This document shows positions 46,601 through 57,060 of a stretch of DNA of 64,000 nucleotides, one piece after another. The notes under the pieces were generated by a model, which worked only from the letters and a program-made list of their open reading frames with translations, did not search any database and was not told the DNA's origin. How positions within the stretch are numbered: position 1 is the stretch's first letter; each line of letters begins with the position of its first letter. The translations under genes were made by a program, and so were the position numbers. This stretch comes from Isoetes taiwanensis. Lineage: Eukaryota > Streptophyta > Lycopodiopsida > Isoetales > Isoetaceae. The stretch is from the NCBI GenBank assembly GCA_021234155.1, contig JAJEKV010000064.1:8186001-8250000 (forward strand), in the 5' to 3' direction.

Positions 46601-47190
46601 TGCTAGAGAGAAGGCACTCAAGGAAGAGATTCCTCACATCTTCACATGAAATTTTCATCACTTGTTAAGTAGTTCATTCCTACTTTGTATCTAGAAGTAA
46701 TAATCATAATGATAAAAAACAATGCTAGCATCAACTCGTACATGGACAACTGCGATACTTGGAATGAATAATGCTGCATATTCAATATTAATATAAGCAA
46801 GAGCATGTAAATGAATCCAAAAGAAAGGAAATAAAAAGAAAAAATAGAAAAAGAAGAAAGAAGAGGGGTATAGGATGACTGTCACTTGTTTTACGTCATA
46901 CTACATTTGGCAACATCTTACTAGGAACACTTAAGTGTCCCTAAGAAGCTTTAAACATGGGACTCCATGGCTATTAGGACTGAAAATCTAGACACCAAAC
47001 CAATGGCAGAGGGGCATTTATTTTTGGTTTTATACCAATCATGAGTATATCAAACATATTAAAAATAACTTCCTCATAAGTTTTGGCTTCTCGTAGACAT
47101 TAAAAATTGTATCTATCTATCTATCTGTACTAGCATTTAAAATAATATTTCATATATACAATAATATTGATCAATAATGCCATTTTGCAG
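43658..47190 (+). other. Large last intron of the PLGG1-like gene
   Basis: A 3.5 kb intron with good GTAAGT and TTTTGCAG ends; the other introns are 0.1-0.65 kb. It contains purine-rich stretches (about 44748-44818 and 46818-46867), a TATC microsatellite at about 47110-47128 and a possible coding relic on the minus strand (45190-45544). Its size suggests one or more old insertions. Confidence 0.55.
45190..45544 (-). pseudogene. Unrecognised coding relic inside intron
   Basis: On the minus strand one frame at about 45190-45365 reads LNDPEDFVKAATSFLDKNVK, DWHLMAFDYNYRQFKKECRR and VVFKALALFD without a stop, with normal protein composition. Upstream sequence needs a change of frame (KALLSCEGSYFHIATF). 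I do not recognise the family. A remnant of a DNA transposon or of a host gene is possible. Chance is not excluded. Confidence 0.3.
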
Positions 47191-47341
47191 TGCACATGGC
47201 TTAGGAACAGCTGCCCTTTCTGCAAAGGAACCAGATGCATTACCATTTTGTGCAATTGCATATGCTTTTACAGGAATTGCATGCTCTCTTATTTGTTCAT
47301 TACCTATAGTTCAGGGAAGGTTATTGTTTCTATCGAGATAG

Positions 47342-47809
47342 CTCCTGTCATATATTATCTACTCATGACTATATAGATCGTTGTATTATCTAAAAAGAAA
47401 TTGACTTTTGGTTTAAGAAGTTGAATTTGAAATGGCACCATTATGTTCATATATAAATTGAACCTTTTAGTTGTAGTTGTTTATATGGACAAAAAGTTTG
47501 AAAAAAGCATTTCAAACGTTATTGCTTATTGCAATGATACGCTTGTACCAAATCCTCCTCTAATTATCATCTAAACAATATTACAAAAATATGCATAAAT
47601 CGTTATTATATGCTCTCCTTATGTGCCTTTGGCACAATGCTGTTCGAATTTGATGTATATGCTCCCACCTAAAACTCAATTTACATTTCGCTAAAATTAT
47701 CAGGGCGTGTAGAACAAGTTCAGCCAGCATGAGGCTGCATATATGGAAGTCGTATGTAATCATAACAAGATGGCACAAATAAAATAGAAATATCAAACAT
47801 AAAGGAAAG
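47342..47809. other. AT-rich stretch downstream of the PLGG1-like gene
   Basis: It should contain the 3' UTR and polyadenylation signals of the gene. No other feature is recognised. Confidence 0.35.
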
Positions 47810-48085
47810 AATTAGAAAAATCTCCAAAAGGGATGACATGCGTGCTACGCGACAAAAAACCCTATAACAAGGGGAGGAATTTGGTCATGTGTGCCACATG
47901 AGCAAAATATGAATGGGATCGGGTCATGTGTGCCATATAGAGCAAAATATGAATATAACTTTTAGAAAAGAACTTGAAAAAACGTCCAGAGGGGCTGGTC
48001 ATGCATGACACGCGACAAAACACCTCTATAATGAGAAGGGGCTGGTCATGCGTGCCAGGCGAATCAATATAAATAACAATAACTT
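47810..48085. repeat. Degenerate tandem repeat, about 150 bp unit
   Basis: Two diverged units start near 47812 and 47958. Each has GGTCATGYRTGHCAC-like sequence, CGCGACAAAA and AAAATATGAAT or a variant. Shorter copies of GGTCATGYGTGCCA occur at about 47891, 47925, 47997 and 48046. Confidence 0.55.
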
Positions 48086-50080
48086 CTCAAAAAATACATT
48101 ATTAAAGCCATGTACACCGAAGAAAAGGAAAAATGAAGAGTTGTAAGTGAGGGATTTTCACAATGCTACTATATTGATGTAAGAAGAATCCTGAATAAGG
48201 AATACTCGAGAAGACCAAATATATATCGCTTCTCCTCTTGCAAGAATATTGATCCTACAGTGTGAATCAATCTGCATTCTTATGATGAGAACTTCATGCG
48301 ATGTCGCCGACACCAAACCGGACATAAGAGAACTCTGCTCTTCTCATAGACTCAGATGGCATGATAACAATAACTGCCGATGAAGATCGGGCTGAATGTA
48401 TCATGTATGAGAAGAGGGTGAACGCCAGCGTCCATGGCATCGAGGAAGAACATCTGGAACTCCACTAGCCACTGCAACTGTAGCACCTCCCATATATCTT
48501 GCCGGATCTAAATCAATGGTAGAAAGCATTGACAGGACAATGGTCATGTAGATTGTGGATAAGTGCAAAAAAGAGGACCATCCGAAGGAGGGTCAAGGTC
48601 GGGGAATTGACCCATGCTAATAAGACATTGCAACAAAGAGACCGGACAAGCAAAAGATTGCAACTGGGCTAAGAGATTAGATAACCTCGCTTGTTCATCC
48701 CGCCCAAAACATGACAAAAGATGAACTAACTTTTAGATAAGCATATTTAATGGTTGATAAGATCGACAAAATGCTCAAAGATCTGAAGGAAATCAATGTA
48801 GCATAATTAAGTAGCTTGCTGAATGAGAAAAGTAGTACGTCGATACCCTTAAGAAACTACCAAAACTAACCTCATTCAAAGTTCCCAAAGTCAATGGATA
48901 ACACAAAGATAATAAGTTCTTAGAAACTCAAAAAAAAAGCTTGAAGGGGAGGCCACGTTCTAGGACATCTAAATTACATTCATGGTTAGATTGATTACCC
49001 CTTTTCAGAACTATAGAGCCACAAGTGTCAAACCACAATGGCAATGAGGAAAAAGGTTCAATGTAACCTATGGTGACTATGCAATGCAAGCAAGAAGGAT
49101 TTTATTAAAGGAGTCAAAGCAAATGCCCGTATATAATCAATGCAAAAAAAAGATGTTTCAAATGAGAAAACACTATGGAAGCATGAATCAAAGCGAAGAA
49201 AACATCAACAAAAATCAAAACCATGACTTCCACCAAATTACTATATAAAAGCAAATAAACCTCCTTGATTAGCTTACCACCAACTAGGGATATCAAGTTT
49301 GAGACTAACAATGTAAAAATGAACAACAACAAAAACTCAACAACAACTCCTTTCAAAGGGATGAGAAGAAGAAGATGATGACATGATTTCCCCAAAAGAT
49401 AACCACCACTACTCCTAAGATATACGATAAGAGGCCTCAAAACAAATCAACTCAAATAAAAATGAAGAACAATATAGCATGAAGTACAGACAATAATAAC
49501 AACTACCAAAGTCATCAAAGAGAAAGAAGTAGCATGGTCCCTCAAACTAAACAAGGTCTTCGCATTAGGGGTGTGTTTTTCATGGTTTTTTTGTCGTTTT
49601 ACATCCGGGTCTTTTTTTGTGTGGACACAAGGGTGTCATTTTTTAGGCCGGAGTTTGTTTCTGGCTGTGGAGGTCAATTTATAGAACAGGATGGAGGAAA
49701 GAATAATACTTCAAAACAGATTTACATAAAGGATCTTGGGCAGCGAATAACTCTATGATTCTTGGTACAGAGATATAGAATGGCACTTAAGGTAGACGAT
49801 AAAGTGAGGTTAAGACAAGTTTAGGTGTTGTTGTTGCCTCGGTTTTTACCTCACAATGACAACTGGAATCGCCGGGGTAACATTAGATGCGCCAAGACCG
49901 ATTATCTCGTCCACAAGACCCGCAGCCGTTCATCTGAGGCTCGACCAGGGATTCCAGCGGCGCTAGGCGTGATGTATATTCTTACTTCTAAAACAGGTAG
50001 CTCACTAGAGGGGCCATCGCCATTACGAGCCTTGAGATTGAGGGAGGCGGTGGTTGTCTTACTACGGATGAAGTGGAGCA
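48086..50080. other. Sparse region, no recognised gene
   Basis: Nearly 2 kb of mostly AT-rich DNA. A Lys-rich frame (MVDKIDKMLKDLKEINVA at about 48750-48810) may be part of a decayed gag. The stretch from about 49830 is GC-richer and may belong to the pol gene whose integrase follows. Neither is firm. Confidence 0.3.
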
Positions 50081-50965
50081 TTTTTTTTTATCGAGGTGAT
50101 GCACATAAAAACAAAGGATTCATGTGCAAAGACTCGGGGTTGCTCATGGCGTTGTGTATACCGAAACGCCTTTCCAACATTTGACAATGGATTTTGTTTC
50201 TATACCGTAGCATGCAAAGGTAATAATCAAGTGTGGACCATTGTGGATTCGATTGACCAAATATGCAATCTTTATACCTTGCCAGAAATCACTAAAGGGC
50301 CACTAATTTTGCTTTCGCCTCTTTTTGAGAGAGGTGTTTCAAAAACATGGGCTCGGAAGCGACTCAAAATTTGTAGTAATATTTTGTTTTATTTACTAGT
50401 CTTGGGACTAAGTTGAAGTTTTCTCTTGCATTCATCTACAAAAGATGGTCGGTCGAAGTGACTCATAGAACATCAACATTTATGCTTCAAAGGTATGGTC
50501 ATGATTATGTGCATGAGTATGTGGGGGAATGGATGAATTATTTATTCATGGTTTACAACATGGCCAGCCACATTGCGCTTACAAATTTAGCACCCTTCCA
50601 AGTCATTCACAGTGGGATCCATTACCCCATGATTAATGTGGTGAAGATTGATTAGCCGAACAAGGTGGCACATGATGGACGCCAGGTGTTAAAAGCGCAC
50701 CAAAGTTCAATTGAAATTGCCCTGCCAAAGTATGCTAGACAGTTTAATGAGGAGAATTTCGATGTGCAATTTGAAGTTGATGATTGGATTTTCATCACGA
50801 GTCATCAAAGAACAAAGAGCTCCAACTTGAGGAATGACACGACTATGGACCATTGAGATTATCGAAAAGATAAATGACAATGCTTTTAAACTTGAACCCC
50901 CGAACGAATTGGTGAATCGTACCAAAAGACTTTTTGATGCTTACATTTCAGCGCAGTTGTAGTAT
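50081..50965 (+). pseudogene. Integrase relic of a third gypsy family
   Basis: In order, across several frames: PKRPFQHLTMDFVSIP (first Asp, about 50161-50208), NNQVWTIVDSIDQICNLYTL (50223-50282), LGTKLKFSLAFHLQKDG (near 50400-50450, where LGTKLKFSTAFHPQTDGQ is usual), a YNMASHIALTNLAPFQVIHS segment (50563-50612), then DVQFEVDDWIFI (50761-50796) and IEIIEKINDNAFKLEPPNEL (50846-50910). This is the integrase core and C-terminus of a Ty3/gypsy element distinct from G and E. Many stops and frame changes indicate age. It ends next to E copy 4. Confidence 0.78.
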
Positions 50966-51109
50966 ACCAAGTGGTAAGACACAATGACATGGTAAAACGC
51001 CGCATGAGGCTGCTATATCATGTTTAAACTTACCAAAAGACCTTCGATTCGGATTCCAAACATATATTCGCGATTATACGAGTGGTTATGAAGCACTACG
51101 TATTACTTT

Positions 51110-52268
51110 TGCTCGATAAATTGAATTTCACAGTTGGGTGGCACGATGATACGCAAGTTGGGTGAAGCTTGATCTTGTGCACTTTTGAGATGCAGCGTAT
51201 GGGCACGTAAAGAGAGCTTACGTGCTTGTCTTGAGTTTGGCCTCCAAAGTTGCAACGGCGATGGCGGCTTGAAGAAGGTCACGGTGTAATGCGCATCGGA
51301 GGCCTCTAGTGCGCGTTGAACCAGCTCATAAGGCGTCTTGGGATTCTTGTAACTTGAGGAAGCGGCGGCTTGAGCATCCTGGCGATCTTGATACAACAAG
51401 CCCGGCGAGGGGTGTTGTGGTGGTGGAACATTTGCTGGTTTGTGATGTTTGGGAAAAATGGTGTGAAGTTGGATGGTGTAGCGGAGGAGGAAGCGTGTGA
51501 CATGGGTGTGGACTTTGGACATGACCCCCGGGGGAAGAAGGGCGTGAAGTGCCATTTCGGTTAGTCATTGGAAGGGGCGTGGTGGAATTATGAGAATTTT
51601 GTGGTGTGGGAGGAATAATAGCCGGATGAGGCTTGAAAGTGGCCTCCACGAAACACTAGAAATGGAAGTGGCACCCAGAAAGTGGTCCATTTCTTGGAGA
51701 AGGCGATAGAACATCATTTGGGGCCAATCTATGTGGTGGTTGGAGTGTGTAGCTTGATGAGGACGGGTTATAGAAGGCTTATTGATATGGGTGTTCTTGA
51801 TAGAATACCAAAGGAACTTGTATACTGAGAATTTAACAAGGTTTATTGAGGAACTTGTCGATATTGGTGAACGATGGACATTGGCATGATAGCGGGTGCA
51901 CCAAACTCTGTGACGCCGAGATCACATGTATGGCGGACCATGATAAACAAAGGGATTGTGCAAGGGAATATGAAACCCTACCTGGAAATCAAATGTTGAG
52001 TCGGTGAAATGGGTGGTGCCATCGACCATAGTGGTGTAGCCTTAGCGGCATTAGCGATATTGGCGATGAAGCTGCGTCAAGTGCGGGGATTTGGAGCCGG
52101 AAGTTCCATTTGGAGAGAATTAAATTAAAGCTTGGTATGGATTCGGCCGACTTCTTTATTTGGGCCAACAAGGCTTCACGGAAGTGGGCGTCAAGAAGGA
52201 TCTGAGATGCAAAAGGGGCGGATCCTTGGGAGCGATGGCTTGAAGTGTAGAAATCTTGGGGCAGCCAT
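51110..52268 (-). pseudogene. E accessory ORF, copy 4, 3'-truncated
   Basis: It starts at 52266-52268 (MAAPR...) and keeps the PPPLHHP-type linker and FPNITN segment, then RIPRRLMSWFN and the coiled-coil start (TLHLKSAQDQASPN). It breaks off in the coiled coil at about 51110, after LRIIVPPNCEIQFIEQK. The C-terminal part, 3' LTR and polypurine tract are missing. The corresponding point in copy 1 is about 18413. Confidence 0.6.
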
Positions 52269-53195
52269 GGTAGCGATTTCAACGATTGAAGCGAAGAGTG
52301 ATTCAAAGGCGGAGGACAAAAGTCGAACCATGTGGAGGACAAAAGTAGCGAGGAAGAACTAAAGGTTTTTAGAGCGCTGTTGGAGGCGAAGAGGTATGAA
52401 AGAGAAACTGGAAACTGGGCCGTTGATGGTGCAGTGTCAAAAGATGCCAAGAAGTGTATTGAGAGGCAAAAATTTGGCTAAGTCCCAAAAAAGCGTAAGG
52501 AGAAGCAATGAGCAGTGAGGATGAAGGCGTGAAAAGAAGGATCGGATGTGACGGTGGGCAAAGGACACACATTAATGTTGACCCGAGGCGTGAAAAGAAG
52601 AATGGCATTCAATGCGCAGACCTTCGAAGTGGGATATCATTAAAGGAATGTGTGAAGGTACTACATGGCTAGATATGCGGCGGGAGAAAAGATTCTCATT
52701 TAGAAAGCGGCCTTGCATTGCAAACACGTTGTGATTTGTGTGATTGGTCCCGCGTCGACAAGGAGTTCCCTCGATTGGCTATATAAGGCGAGCGGAATAC
52801 TTGAAGGCATCGATGGCTTTCGGTATGGCTGCTAACTTTGGTTTTGAGCGAGGGCGCACTATGCCTGGCTGTCGGGAAGTGGATTACACAAGATGATTAA
52901 TGCAGGATCTACGGCTGCCGCCACAGCCGTGGCATTTGGCCGGCTGTGGTGTCTTGGGGATGGGCTGAACATCGAGGCAGGAATAATGGGATGGAGGTAG
53001 TTTGTACCTTATTTGGGATCACGGCGAGAACCTCTACCATCTCCTCGCATCATCACCTGCGCTTTCCAAACCCGGGTAAGGGTTTTCCTCTTAGGACTTA
53101 GTAGATGGGGCTCCGAGCGTTTTTTGTATATAGAGGCGTGCCCATAAGCGGAAATAGGTGTTTGCGCCCACATTTTGTAAAAAATCTCCACTATA
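52269..53195 (-). promoter_or_regulatory. Conserved spacer before accessory ORF, copy 4
   Basis: The counterpart of 19569-20460. TATA-like CTATATACAAAAAACG is kept at about 53126-53142 and TTATATAGCC at about 52778. No protein family is seen. Confidence 0.35.
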
Positions 53196-53199
53196 ATAT

Positions 53200-54430
53200 A
53201 ATATGCCGCCTTTCTAGTCACTTTACGTGGTGTTTGCTTCTTGAGCTGTATCTGTTTTGTTGATTTTAAGCTTTTACGTGTGATGAAATGTTTTGAGGCG
53301 AAAACCATTAACCAATGTAGGTAATGGAGTGCCATCTAACTCTGCCGGTTGGAAAAGCGCTTGGTCTAACCACTTGAACAATTTGATAAGGGCCAAATAG
53401 CGAAACTTGAGTTTACGGAAAATTTTTGTACACGGAATCATAAAGAAGAACCAAATGCGCCTTCTTTGAATGTTTTTGTCTTGGGCGTTTGTCATGTAAA
53501 GATTTTTGCAAGCTGTTGTCCATGAAGAACACGAATATAAGCATCCTTGAAGTTCATCCAAGCTGTTCTAATTGATAGACCCTTTCTTTGAGTCACGGCG
53601 AGGTGGATTATGAAGCGTAGCCGGTTGAAAGCGGAGTGTTGGAAGGATGTATTCAAAGCGGCATGAGCTTCGACCATAAACCAATTTAAAAAAAGTGTGG
53701 CCGGTAGCAATCTTGAAACAAGTATTGTAGGCCCAAAAAACGATGGGAAGTTTTGTGCGCCAATGCGTGCGGGAGCGTCACAAATTTTCTTGAGAATGGT
53801 GACCCGAGTTTTGTTGGTGCTACGCCAAACCATTACCTTGAGGATAGTAAGGTGTGCTCTTGTGATGATGTATCGGGGAGATAATCGCGTCCGGCTCCTT
53901 GATAGTATGATTGATGAAATGGACACCACGGTCCTTGACCGACTCAGGTGGGGCAGCCGAATCAGCGTGATAATTTGTTGATAGAGGACCCTAGGCGTAC
54001 TTAGCTGCGGTGTTATGCGGAAGTGCACAAGCTTAGCCCATTTGGTGGCGTGGTCGGTGAGAACGAGAATGTAGCAGACGCGGGTGTGTGCGGGGAGGAT
54101 CTATAGGTCCCACAAAGTCCATTCCCCATTTCTTTGAAGGGAAGTGGCGTGGCGGCCGGCGTCAAGAAAAAGAAGCGTCCGCGGGCGTGGGGCGTCCCAC
54201 CGGCCCGGCAAGCGTCACTGCGTCTTGGCGTGGGCGTGAGCATCTTTGAAAGGCGTGGGCCAATAATACCCGGCTAGAAGGATTTTGCGTGTGAGGTGGT
54301 GTCACCATGAAAATGACCACCACCTAGCCCTTGATGAGCTTCTCGAACAATATCACGGAACTTCATGAGGTAGAACTGGCGTCGAAGGATGGTGTCCTTA
54401 CCCTTTTTGTAGAGATGTCCACGCAACCAT
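53200..54430 (-). pseudogene. E element integrase, copy 4
   Basis: On the minus strand: GTPHARGRFFFLTPA (linker after the finger), KEMGNGLCGTYRSSPH (parallel frame of GMDFVGPID, near 54110-54140), HFRITPQLSTPRVLYQQI (near 53975-54028), AHLTILKVMVWRSTNKT (frame-shifted STPYYPQGNG block) and ELDGTPLPTLVNGF at the C-terminus (near 53300-53345). It is colinear with 20480-21655. Confidence 0.78.
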
Positions 54431-55300
54431 GGTGTAGTCCACGGACCTCTCGGAGAAATTGATGGCGGCAGGATTGTCGCTTGGCGGGGAGAAGGCGTCT
54501 CATCTTACGGTGGAAGAGCACTGTGAGGAGTGCTGGCGAAAATCATGGAACCAATGTGGTGTTGCCGTGACTAAAATTTTTTGAGCATCGGGGAAAGGCG
54601 TACGAGACTCGGTTGAGGATCATCGTGTGGATCGTGAAAGATAATCCGAACGACATGAGATTTTGCCGGCCTTATGAGCGATTTCAAAGGAGCAAATTCT
54701 TGGAGAAGAAAGGACCAACGAGCAATGCGGCCCGTGGCGTGGACTTGTTGATCAAATAGGAGTGCTTGGTGGTCCACAAAAACTTGATTTGACTGCCCAA
54801 AAGGTAATGGCGGAGGCGTTGGACCTGAAAAATGAGACCCAAAGCTTCACGCTTCGTGGCGGAATAGTTCGCTTTCAATGAGAATTGAGTTTTTTTTGGG
54901 GCGTAGCGATTTGGTTTGTCGGTGTGCGCATCATATTCTTGAGAAAAACGGCTCAATAGCAAGCGCAGGAGACATCTACATGAGCATGAAAGGGCTTGTC
55001 CCATTGAGGAGGAACAAGAACGGTGCACGAGTAAGCAAAAGCTTGTTGTTGGAAAGCGACATCACAGGAATTCAAGCCCGGTGGATTAAATCACCGTGAG
55101 TTTATGAATGGGATCCGCAATGGCTGCTAGTCCGGTATGAAGGTGGAGTAATAATTGACCTTACCGGGGAAAAAGCGTGTCTCCTTGATATTGGCTGGTG
55201 CTTGAGCCTTGAGCACACTGGCCCGATTTTTGGCGGGATGCGTGGTGATACACGCTTTCTGGCGACAACATGGCCTAACGAGAACACCGGAGGTGGCCTT
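54431..55300 (-). pseudogene. E element RNase H, copy 4
   Basis: An open run of 114 residues (54684-55028) reads SLKANYSATKREALGLIFQV, QRLRHYLLGSQIKFLWTTKH and SYLINKSTP, then GRIARWSFLLQEFAPL in the next run. NYS.T.REALG and RHYLLG are standard RNase H blocks and are clearer here than in copy 1. Confidence 0.82.
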
Positions 55301-56340
55301 AAAGGTGCATTTCGGGATTGAGACTAATCTTGGGACTCATCACATTTACGGAAGGCGGTTCCAATTTATCCAAATGGTCAGCCATGGGGCTGTAAGAGAG
55401 AAGTCATCTTGAAAAATTTGCAAGAAGGGATTTTCCTTCATGAAATCATGGCGAGAGCATGATCGTTGAAGCGTTGATGGAGAGTTTGATAATCAAAAGG
55501 AACCACCTTGTAGGCAAAAGTGCCCCGGGGTGGTGAAAGTAGTCTTGAGTTGATCAGATTCTTTGATTGAGATCGATTGTAGCGGAAAAACCATCCATGA
55601 AGGAGTACATCTCATGTCCGACCACCTCTTCGAACACAGTGCGTGAAGGGAAGTGGAAAATGATCGCGCTCAGGTGGCGATTGAGTTTCCGATAGTCCAC
55701 CGGGCAGCGGATCTTACCATTGTGTTTGAGGGCAATGGCGATGGGGCTCACCCATTGGGAATGTTTGACCTCATAGATCAAACTGCGTGCACAAGGAGTT
55801 TGTCAATTTCGCCTTGGCGCGATCCGCGGTAATTAGGGTTGAGCGATGCTTTGTCGTTGCTAAGCGGTGGGTGCATCGATTTGGTAGGAATGGTGAGTTC
55901 CCCAAGCTTTTGTTGATTCCCGAAGATCTTTGTAACTCGGTGAAAATGTGTTTGAATTTTTTGAGCGACAGCGGCCTATTTACGATAAGGGGCGGAAGAT
56001 TTGCAACAATGCGGACGGGTTGATTGTTGCCGGCGTCCACAATCTCGACTTACGGAGTGCGAATATGGGGTATTACCCGGTATCTGGACAATGTGCGAGG
56101 AGGTTGGAGCATAACGGATCGTGGCACTGCGTGGTGAAAAAGAGGGTTGCTTTCGGTTTCATCCGGTGAGAGGTTGCTTCATGACGGCGTGTACATCAAC
56201 GGGGAGTTGCGGGGAGGTTCGACATCGAAAAGTGATCAACACGTTGGATTGATTGCAAGGAGCGGTAAGGGTCAAGCAAAGCGACCTACGGCTGGTCACG
56301 ATCAAAGTCATTTCTCCCCAAGGATCCCGGCATATTAGGG
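55301..56340 (-). pseudogene. E element reverse transcriptase, copy 4
   Basis: On the minus strand 55554-55781 encodes SQWVSPIAIALKHNGKIRCP then VDYRKLNRHLSAIIFHFPSR, and MYSFMDGFSATIDLNQRI. This shows the fingers and the DGFSGYNQI block. The downstream FAYKV.PFGLSN and FQDDF regions lie in broken frames at about 55420-55520. It is colinear with 22540-23650. Confidence 0.82.
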
Positions 56341-56431
56341 GTGGGATGGCGGGGCGGACTTCGCGGTGGAGCTGAACTTGATAAATATTACGAGCTTCTT
56401 GAATGCATTGTGCGAGAGAGGGTTCCGCATT

Positions 56432-57060
56432 TCAGCGAAATGATCTGCCTGTTTGCAAGTCCATGGTGGCATTGAGATGACCATCGGTGATGACTAAGCG
56501 GTCCGTGGCCCGGTAATGGATACTCTTTTTGGCGGAGAAAAGGTGCGCCGACCAACATTTCATAGTCACACGGATCTTAGCCCGACTTTCCAAACTCAAA
56601 TTCCATGGGGAAGCGGAGATCACCGATGTTGATGTGAAGAAGAGGTGTGGCGCCTTGAGGTCGCGTTATATGGCCATTAGCCAATTTGATGTCATATGGG
56701 GCGCGAAAGAGTTGTGTGATGCCCATTTGTTTTGCGGAGTTTATCAGGTGATGAGATTGACTGCGCTACCTCCATCTATTTGAACATGGTTGACTTGCGA
56801 TTACCGTGGCATGGACCGTGGGTGTAGAGGTAACCCACTGCCCCAACTAAAAAGCGGTTGGGGAGTGGTAGCTGGTCCTTGAGGCGGAGACGAGTTTCAA
56901 AATGGTTGCCAAGCTTAAAGGAATTTTGATCTTGGCTAGCTCCTCTTGGAGTTCTAGAGGCACATGAGAAAAAGGATCTGGCTGGTTCCACTTTGGTCTT
57001 TGGAGTGCGTGGTAGTGAAGAAACAACTTCTTTTGAGTAAGTCAACCTCGGCGACAATAT
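56432..57060 (-). pseudogene. E element protease region, copy 4
   Basis: The IDGGS active site is present on the minus strand at about 56762-56785 (VQIDGGSA, where copy 1 has VQIDGGSP). Flanking pieces are KEVVSSLPRTPKTKVEPARS upstream and MISASPWNLSLESRA downstream. The nucleotide order is the same as 23717-24430. Confidence 0.65.

Larger units (their letters stand above)
40426..47341 (+). pseudogene. PLGG1-like: PLGG1-like plastid glycolate/glycerate translocator, disrupted
   Basis: PLGG1 (LrgA/LrgB fused) exports glycolate and imports glycerate across the chloroplast envelope in photorespiration. Seven exons fit: 40426-40750 (LITVVHLGVSLGLIVSLDKS, FPSSLFGMFC; FIQRWLPLFYVPSLVV and IPAAAGAKIVGIL in a later frame), 41310-41574 (FAGWVATLAVTGYTVLTVRK), 42182-42283 (ANVGALTYGALTGLGYR), 42941-43056 (GAGDLLMGFSGSVIISFAFS), 43140-43320 (KRHAVEILSAVLASSLFSLY), 43528-43657 (SNPSLTAAVVVLTGLVGANF) and 47191-47341 (AHGLGTAALSAKEPDALPFC, stop TAG at 47339). 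Most introns have GT...AG ends. Damage: TAA in exon 3 after VFHPL, TAA at the end of exon 4, and single-base shifts in exons 1, 2 and 5, some at T runs. The N-terminal exons are not found. Keeping introns rules out a processed copy. Confidence 0.82.

Noticed and set aside
47110-47128. TATC microsatellite as a notable feature
   Set aside because: Fewer than five full units; common in plant introns.
48740-48920. Gag gene upstream of the third gypsy integrase
   Set aside because: Only a short Lys-rich frame is seen, with no capsid or zinc-knuckle motif. Left as unassigned.
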